Shown: positions 6,894 to 11,309 of the stretch, piece after piece
How positions within the stretch are numbered: the stretch's first letter is position 1
How the letters are laid out: each line of letters starts with the position of its first letter
Source of the DNA: Phycisphaerales bacterium
Lineage (GTDB): Bacteria > Planctomycetota > Phycisphaerae > Tepidisphaerales > Tepidisphaeraceae
Assembly: GCA_028288905.1 (NCBI GenBank)
Contig: JAQGHJ010000086.1
Span: 1-11,309 of the forward strand
Length of the DNA stretch: 11,309 nt
Direction of reading: 5' to 3'
Notes under the pieces: generated by a model
The model's database searches: none
Told to the model about the DNA's origin: nothing
The model's input: only the letters and a program-made list of their open reading frames with translations
Position numbers and translations under genes: made by a program

Positions 6894-6955
6894 TTGTGGT
6901 GCGGGCCTTCCAGCCCGCACGGTTCGACGTGCGGGCTGGAAGGCCCGCACCACAA
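6894..6955. repeat. Perfect 27-bp inverted repeat in the tadA-tadB gap
   Basis: Arms 6894-6920 and 6929-6955 are perfectly complementary over 27 bases around the 8-base loop GGTTCGAC. The arm reads GTGCGGGCTGGAAGGCCCGC on the plus strand (6929-6948), which is partly self-complementary too. It fills most of the 94-base gap between the tadA stop and the tadB start. No T run follows on either strand. It looks like a mobile palindromic repeat unit or an mRNA-stabilising hairpin. Confidence 0.85.
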
Positions 6956-6972
6956 TCACGCCTCGGCGGACG

Positions 6973-8421
6973 TCACTGCTCGATCACGCGGCGGAGGAAC
7001 AGGTCGGCCGGGAGGCGGATGCCGCGGTGCTCGATCCGCTCGGCGACCCGCGGGCGGATGCCGGTGCAGACGAACCGCCCGACCGAGTGCCCGTCGGAGT
7101 CGACGCCCGACTGCTCGAACGTGAACAGGTCGTGCATCTGCACGTTCTCCCCCTCCATCCCGCTGATCTCGCTGACGCTGATCACCTTCCGGCGGCCGCC
7201 GGTCATCCGGCGGGCCTGGATCACGATCTGGATCGCGCTGGCGATCTGCGTCCGCATCGCCTTGGCCGGGATGTCGTACCCGGCCATCGCGACCATGACC
7301 TCGATCCGGCCGAGGGCGTCCCGGGTGTTGTTCGCGTGCACGGTCGTCATCGACCCCTCGTGCCCGGTGTTCATCGCCTGGAGCATGTCCAGCGCCTCGG
7401 CCCCGCGGCACTCGCCGATGATGATCCGGTCCGGCCGCATCCGCAGGCAGTTCTTCACCAGGTCCCGCTGCCCGACCTCGCCCTTGCCCTCGATGTTCTG
7501 CGGGCGGGTCTCGAGCCTCACGACGTGCGGCTGCTGGAGCTGGAGCTCGGCCGCGTCCTCGATCGTGATCACCCGCTCGTCGGCCGGGATGTACCGGCTC
7601 AGGCAGTTCAGCAGCGTCGTCTTGCCGCTGCCGGTGCCGCCGGAGATCAGCACGTTGCACCGGCTCTGGACGGCGGCGGCCAGGAAGTCCATCACGGCCG
7701 CGGGAAACGCGCCCGCCCGGATCAGGTCCTCGAGCTGGAGCGGCTTGGAGCCGAACCGGCGGATGCTCATCGCCGGGCCGTCCAGGGCGAGCGGCGGGAT
7801 GATCGCGTTCACCCGGCTGCCGTCGGACAGGCGGGCGTCGACCATCGGGCTCGTCTCGTCCACCCGCCGCCCGACCAGCCCGACGATCCGGTCGATGATC
7901 TGCCGCAGGTGGGCGTTGTCCCGGAACCGGGTGTCGACCTGCTCGATCCGGCCCTTGCGCTCGACGTAGATCCGGTCGCACCGGTTGATCATGATGTCCG
8001 AGATCGTCGGGTCCTTGAGCAGCCCCTCGAGCGGCCCGAGCCCGAACGTCTCGTCCATCACGTCGTCCATCAGCCGCTCTTGGTCCTGGCTGGTGATCAG
8101 TCCCTTCTCGGACTGGCACAGCTCGCGGACGAGCAGCCGGACCTCGGCCCGGACGGTGTCCGGCGGGAGGGTGCGGAGGTTCTGGACGTCCAGCCGCTCG
8201 ACCAGCTTCTGGTGGATCCGGACCTTGAGCTGGTTCAGGTACAGCTGCCGCTCGGTCTGGACGGCCGTCACCTGGGCGACCGGCGCGTTCGCCACCACCG
8301 GGGCGAACCGGGCGACGCCGGCGGTCGGGCCGGCGGACGCCCGGGCGGGCTGCTGCGGCTCCGGGGCGACCGGCAACTCGGCGACGGCGGCGGACGAACT
8401 GCGGCTGCTGAACAGGCCCAT
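6973..8421 (-). CDS. tadA: Tad pilus assembly ATPase TadA/CpaF
   Basis: ATG at 8421-8419 follows GGAG (plus-strand 8427-8430) by 5 bases. The product has 482 residues. Residues 1 to about 55 are a low-complexity Ala/Pro/Ser tail. The N-terminal domain of the secretion ATPase family follows, with LLKDPTISDIMIN and MSIRRF motifs. The core has Walker A GGTGSGKTT (261-269, K267), an Asp box ITIEDAAELQL, Walker B IIIGE (333-337, E337) and a His box TTVHANN (H362). All catalytic motifs of GspE/CpaF-type hexameric ATPases are intact. In Tad systems this cytoplasmic motor drives both extension and retraction of the Flp pilus, working on the TadB/TadC platform. It ends with TGA 94 bases before tadB. 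Codon use matches its neighbours, so there is no sign of recent transfer. Confidence 0.97.
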   Translation of the reverse strand: MGLFSSRSSSAAVAELPVAPEPQQPARASAGPTAGVARFAPVVANAPVAQVTAVQTERQLYLNQLKVRIHQKLVERLDVQNLRTLPPDTVRAEVRLLVRELCQSEKGLITSQDQERLMDDVMDETFGLGPLEGLLKDPTISDIMINRCDRIYVERKGRIEQVDTRFRDNAHLRQIIDRIVGLVGRRVDETSPMVDARLSDGSRVNAIIPPLALDGPAMSIRRFGSKPLQLEDLIRAGAFPAAVMDFLAAAVQSRCNVLISGGTGSGKTTLLNCLSRYIPADERVITIEDAAELQLQQPHVVRLETRPQNIEGKGEVGQRDLVKNCLRMRPDRIIIGECRGAEALDMLQAMNTGHEGSMTTVHANNTRDALGRIEVMVAMAGYDIPAKAMRTQIASAIQIVIQARRMTGGRRKVISVSEISGMEGENVQMHDLFTFEQSGVDSDGHSVGRFVCTGIRPRVAERIEHRGIRLPADLFLRRVIEQ

Positions 8422-8426
8422 GAGAG

Positions 8427-8430
8427 CTCC
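8427..8430 (-). promoter_or_regulatory. Shine-Dalgarno site that decides the tadA start
   Basis: GGAG on the minus strand lies 5 bases before the ATG at 8421. It favours this start over the open frame that runs up to 9225 through tadZ. Confidence 0.6.
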
Positions 8431-8434
8431 GTGG

Positions 8435-8475
8435 GTCGGAAGTCGTGTGTCGGGGGGTCGGACGTCGTGCGTCGG
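8435..8475. repeat. Pair of 19-bp direct repeats in the tadZ-tadA gap
   Basis: GTCGGAAGTCGTGTGTCGG (8435-8453) and GTCGGACGTCGTGCGTCGG (8457-8475) differ at 2 of 19 positions and are separated by GGG. Similar GTCGT/GTCGG-rich sequence occurs in the tadC-lipoprotein gap (about 4545-4580). They occupy nearly half of the 92-base gap upstream of tadA. Confidence 0.7.
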
Positions 8476-8513
8476 AACGTTCCGGGGACGGCGCTCGCGC
8501 CGCCCCGCCGCGG

Positions 8514-9650
8514 TCAGGCCGCCGCGGCCTTGCCGGGCCGGCCGCTCAGCCCGTGGGCGAGGGCGATCAGGCTCGTGCTCATCTCGGTCCGGGGGGCGCG
8601 GATCACGACCGGCTCGCCGAAGTTGATCGCGGCGATCGCCGTCTTGAAGTCGTTCGGGACCGTCCAGGCGATCTTCAGCCCCAGGGCCCGCTCGACCTCC
8701 TCCGGCTCGATGTCGTTCCCCTTCTTCACGTACCGGTTCACCACGATCTTGATCTTGCTCGCCTCGACCCCCATCCGCCGCATCGCCCCGACGAACCGCT
8801 CGGCGTTCTTGGCGCTGGGGACGTTCAGCTGCATCGTCAGCAGGTTCACGTCGGCCGCCGAGATCGTCGCCGCGTAGATCGGGTCGATGCTCATGGCCGA
8901 GTCGACGACGACGAAGTCGAACAGCCGCCCGAGCAGGGACAGCAGCCGGCTGACGCCCGGGCCGGTCACCCGCTGGGTGTCCTCCGGCAGGTCCGGGCGG
9001 GCGAGCACCGCCACCCCGCTCGCCGCGTGGATGGCCAGGGCGTTGTCGAGCAGCGTCTTGTCCAGCTTGTCGGCCGCCTCCATCACGTCGGCGATCGTGA
9101 ACCGCGGGCGGGTGTCGAAGTAGCTGGCCACCCCGCCCCGCATCAGGTCCATGTCGACCAGCACGGTCTTGCCGAGCTTGGCCAGGCTGGCGGCGACGTT
9201 GCACGCGATCGTCGTCGACCCGCACCCGCCGACCGTCGGGACGACGTGCACGACCCGGGCCTTCTTGCCCGCGCCGTTCGACTGGCTGACCCGCTCGATC
9301 GCGGCCGTGAACTTTTCCTCGCTCATCGGGAGCGGGATGAACTCCTTCACCCCCAGGTGCATCGCGTCCATCAGCAGGTTCGCGTCCAGCACCTGGGACA
9401 TCATGAAGAAGCTGACGCCGGGGTACTGCCGGGGCAGGGACCCGACCGCCCGCAGGGCGGCGGCCGCGTTCGGGTCCAGGTTCACGATCACCAGCTGCGG
9501 GGCCTCGGGCTTGCCGAGCAGGGACGGCAGCCCGTCCGGCCCGTTCAGCTGGGCCACTACCGGGATGCCGAACCGGGCGAGGAAGGACGCCAGCTCCTGC
9601 CGGTTGGCGGCGTCGGCGTCGACGATGGCGCAGGTCAGTTGGACGAACAT
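8514..9650 (-). CDS. tadZ: Tad pilus localisation protein TadZ/CpaE (receiver-like plus ParA/MinD-like domain)
   Basis: ATG at 9650-9648 gives 378 residues; a purine-rich GAGAG lies about 7 bases upstream. Residues 4 to about 120 look like a response-regulator receiver domain that has lost its chemistry. The end of strand 3 reads LVIVNLDP (53-60), with Asn57 where the phosphorylated Asp is expected, and the usual Lys of the last strand seems replaced in FIPLP (104-108). Residues 130-375 are a ParA/MinD-type ATPase domain with an atypical P-loop GGCGSTT (141-147, no GK lysine), VLVDMD (163-168) and FVVVD (246-250). Such variants are usual in the CpaE/TadZ family, which marks the site for pilus assembly, often at the cell pole. 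It lies between the secretin and the motor genes, with gaps of 227 and 92 bases, matching the standard Tad order. Confidence 0.93.
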   Translation of the reverse strand: MFVQLTCAIVDADAANRQELASFLARFGIPVVAQLNGPDGLPSLLGKPEAPQLVIVNLDPNAAAALRAVGSLPRQYPGVSFFMMSQVLDANLLMDAMHLGVKEFIPLPMSEEKFTAAIERVSQSNGAGKKARVVHVVPTVGGCGSTTIACNVAASLAKLGKTVLVDMDLMRGGVASYFDTRPRFTIADVMEAADKLDKTLLDNALAIHAASGVAVLARPDLPEDTQRVTGPGVSRLLSLLGRLFDFVVVDSAMSIDPIYAATISAADVNLLTMQLNVPSAKNAERFVGAMRRMGVEASKIKIVVNRYVKKGNDIEPEEVERALGLKIAWTVPNDFKTAIAAINFGEPVVIRAPRTEMSTSLIALAHGLSGRPGKAAAA

Positions 9651-9809
9651 AAGGGCGCTCTCTCGCTCGCGGGCGTCACACGGTCCTCGGGGACCCGTCC
9701 GGACATCCCCCCGGGCGGGGGAACCGGACCGTCACTTCATTTATCGCTCGGGACGGGCGGGGACTTGGGCAAACTCCGAAGGGCAAGGCCGAAGTCGGCG
9801 GAATAAATC

Positions 9810-9846
9810 GGGGGAAGGGCCCGGTCTGCGCCCCTCCCCCTTTTTT
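9810..9846 (+). terminator. Terminator-like hairpin pointing against the Tad genes
   Basis: On the plus strand an 11-bp stem with one mismatch (9810-9820 with 9830-9840, loop of 9) is followed directly by TTTTTT (9841-9846). No plus-strand gene precedes it: both neighbours, the secretin gene and tadZ, are on the minus strand. On the minus strand the A run comes first, so it would not stop the Tad transcript. It could end an antisense transcript or be chance. Confidence 0.45.
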
Positions 9847-9877
9847 CAACCTTCGGCCCCACCTTCGGGCTTCCTTC

Positions 9878-11309
9878 TCACTCGGGGCGGTCGGTCCCGA
9901 CGCTCGTCACCCGCTGGTCGGCCGCCGGGCGGGCTCGCCCGCCGCCGGCCGGGGCGAACCCGTACGGCCCGCGGTACATCGCCGGGCCCGGCTTGCCGGC
10001 CGCCGACGGGTCGGCCCCGGGGCCGCCCATGTACTGCCGCAGGAACAGGTCGGCCTCGCTCGGGTGGCTCCACCGCTCGCCCGGCAGCTCCGGCACCTGC
10101 TTCGGGTTCATCCCCTCGACCAGCCGGGGGGTGACCAGCACGACCAGCTCGGTCTCGTTCCGCTCGTACCGGACGCTCCGGAACAGTGCCCCGAGCACCG
10201 GGATGTCCCCGAGCAGCGGGATCGCCTGCTTGCTCGCCGTCACCCGGTTGTTCAGCAGCCCGGCCAGGCTGAACGTCTGACCCTCGCTCAACTCGATCGT
10301 GGTCGACACGGTCCGTTTCGTTAGGCTCGGGATGCTGAACCCGCCGATCGCCACGCTCCGGGTGAAGTCCAGGTCCGACACCTCGGCCGTCCCCTGGACC
10401 CGGATCTTCCCGTCCCCGAGCACGACCGGGGTGAACGTCAGCCGGACCCCGTACTGCTTGTATTCGACCGTGATCGCCGCGTTCCCCGACCCGCCGGCCT
10501 GCGGGACCGGGATCGGGAACTCGCCGCCGGCGAGGAACTCGGCCTCCTTCCCGCTCAGCGTCGCCAGGTTCGGCTCGGCCAGCACCCGCAGCAGGTTGTT
10601 GTTCCGCAGGGCCGACAGGAACACGTCGAACGCCGCGCTGCCGATCTGCCCGCCGCCGAACAGCGTCACGCTCGTCCCGGCCGACCGGGTCAGCGTGCCG
10701 GTCCCGTCCCCGAGCCCGAACGGGGCCCCGCCGGGGCTGTTGTTGGCGAAGTGGCTCTTGCCGTCGGCGAACCCGAAGTTCACGCCCAGCGCGCTGGTGG
10801 CCGACCGGCTCACCTCGGCGAACCGGACCTGCAGCATCACCTGCTGCCCGCCGGCCATCTCCAGGAAGTTCAGCACCTTCCCGTCCTTGGCGTGGGCGGC
10901 CAGCAGTTCGACGATCTGCTCGGCCGTCTGCAGCGTCCCGACCCGCCCGCGGGCGACGAGCGACCCGTTGGCGCTGGACAGTTGGACGTCGGCCGACGGG
11001 AACGTCTTCTTCACCTGCTCGGCCAGGGCGGCCAGGTCGACCTCGACGATCACGTCGACGACCTGACTCTTGTCCTTGTCGTCCCAGACGATCAGCTGGG
11101 TGGCGCCCGGCTTCTTGGCCGTCAGCAGGATGTTCGTCGGGTCGACCTCGTTGTCGATCGCGACGTCCGGCTGGGTCAGGCTGACCCGCTTGTACGCGTC
11201 CTTGGTCTTGAGCACCTGGCTGCGGCCGACCAGCAGGTGGAGCCGGCCGTCGGCCGGCAGGTTCTCGAACAGCGAGACGACCGCGTCGGCCGCCGGGGCC
11301 GTCGCCGGG
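9878..11309 (-). CDS. rcpA: Tad pilus outer-membrane secretin RcpA/CpaC (5' end outside window)
   Basis: The frame is open to the window edge, giving 476 residues of the C-terminal part plus TGA. A GTG at 11215 lies inside a conserved motif and is not the start. The first visible part has LHLLVGRSQVLKTKDAYKRV and VDPTNILLTAKKPGATQLIVW, the N-terminal domain of Tad/type II/III secretins. A BON-like segment follows, including VQLSSANGSLVARGRV. Then comes the secretin barrel domain: MLQVRFAEVSRS, LAEPNLATLSGKEAEFLAGGE, VRLTFTPVVLGDGKIRV, and near the end IPLLGDIPVLGALFRS and ELVVLVTPRLVEG, about 10110-10230. A Gly/Pro/Ala-rich tail of about 65 residues closes the protein. It forms the multimeric pore through which the Flp pilus crosses the outer membrane. 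It is the first visible gene of the minus-strand Tad unit; CpaB/RcpC would be expected upstream. Confidence 0.95.
   Translation of the reverse strand, partial: PATAPAADAVVSLFENLPADGRLHLLVGRSQVLKTKDAYKRVSLTQPDVAIDNEVDPTNILLTAKKPGATQLIVWDDKDKSQVVDVIVEVDLAALAEQVKKTFPSADVQLSSANGSLVARGRVGTLQTAEQIVELLAAHAKDGKVLNFLEMAGGQQVMLQVRFAEVSRSATSALGVNFGFADGKSHFANNSPGGAPFGLGDGTGTLTRSAGTSVTLFGGGQIGSAAFDVFLSALRNNNLLRVLAEPNLATLSGKEAEFLAGGEFPIPVPQAGGSGNAAITVEYKQYGVRLTFTPVVLGDGKIRVQGTAEVSDLDFTRSVAIGGFSIPSLTKRTVSTTIELSEGQTFSLAGLLNNRVTASKQAIPLLGDIPVLGALFRSVRYERNETELVVLVTPRLVEGMNPKQVPELPGERWSHPSEADLFLRQYMGGPGADPSAAGKPGPAMYRGPYGFAPAGGGRARPAADQRVTSVGTDRPE

Noticed and set aside
6876..6959. An upstream start for tadB near 6959
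   Set aside because: The extra 27 residues would be the translation of the perfect inverted repeat. ATG at 6878 gives the normal TadB N-terminus.
6367..8877. An 836-residue open frame on the plus strand across tadB, tadA and tadZ
   Set aside because: It is longer than the real genes but has no recognisable domain, and it runs antisense to three well-supported Tad genes. Long antisense frames are common at this GC content.
8422..9225. An upstream start for tadA near 9225
   Set aside because: The extension runs antiparallel to no gene but overlaps tadZ in another frame and is Arg/Gly-rich. ATG at 8421 has a GGAG at 5 bases.
11213..11215. GTG as the start of the secretin gene
   Set aside because: The frame continues upstream to the window edge with conserved secretin N-terminal sequence (VGRSQVL), so the codon is internal.
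1..11309. CRISPR array, tRNA or rRNA genes, phage or transposase genes
   Set aside because: No regularly spaced repeats, cloverleaf-like sequence, rRNA-like sequence or transposase/integrase motifs were seen on either strand.

Overview
The window looks like a piece of a very GC-rich planctomycete chromosome, probably from the Gemmataceae or a close relative. That placement is an inference. It rests on extreme G/C bias at third codon positions, exported PQQ-like beta-propeller proteins with the N-terminal W-x-x-W-R-G-P-x-x-D-G motif or a variant, long gaps between genes that are rich in repeats, and a Tad (tight adherence) locus spread over spaced genes. No rRNA, tRNA, CRISPR array, transposase or integrase gene was seen.

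Left part (1-3740). A PQQ-like beta-propeller gene on the minus strand leaves the window at position 1. It is divergent from a two-gene plus-strand unit: a second PQQ-like beta-propeller protein (1042-2598, TTG start with a strong ribosome binding site) and a small exported protein that looks like a concanavalin A/LamG-type sandwich (2675-3418). This unit is bracketed by two copies of a long imperfect palindrome (711-907 and 3524-3739). Within each copy the two arms match each other better than they match the other copy, and three base pairs differ between copies while staying paired. This is the most unusual feature in the window.

Middle and right part (3841-11309). All genes here are on the minus strand and read from right to left: an outer-membrane secretin (RcpA/CpaC, 5' end outside the window), TadZ/CpaE, the TadA/CpaF motor ATPase, the two GspF-type inner-membrane platform proteins TadB and TadC, and a small lipoprotein that resembles a degenerate OmpA-like domain. 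A 16-bp perfect stem followed by five T on the minus strand (3841-3884) closes the unit. These proteins would form the trans-envelope Tad/Flp pilus machine: TadA powers it, TadB and TadC form the platform, TadZ positions it and RcpA forms the outer pore. The pilin, prepilin peptidase and CpaB/RcpC are not in the window and would be expected upstream of the secretin or elsewhere.

Every junction of the Tad unit is an open gap (92-331 bases) instead of an overlap, and most gaps carry a hairpin or repeat. These include a perfect 27-bp inverted repeat between tadA and tadB, a GC stem between tadB and tadC, and a longer inverted repeat between tadC and the lipoprotein gene. They may be inserted repeat elements, RNA-processing or stability structures, or both.
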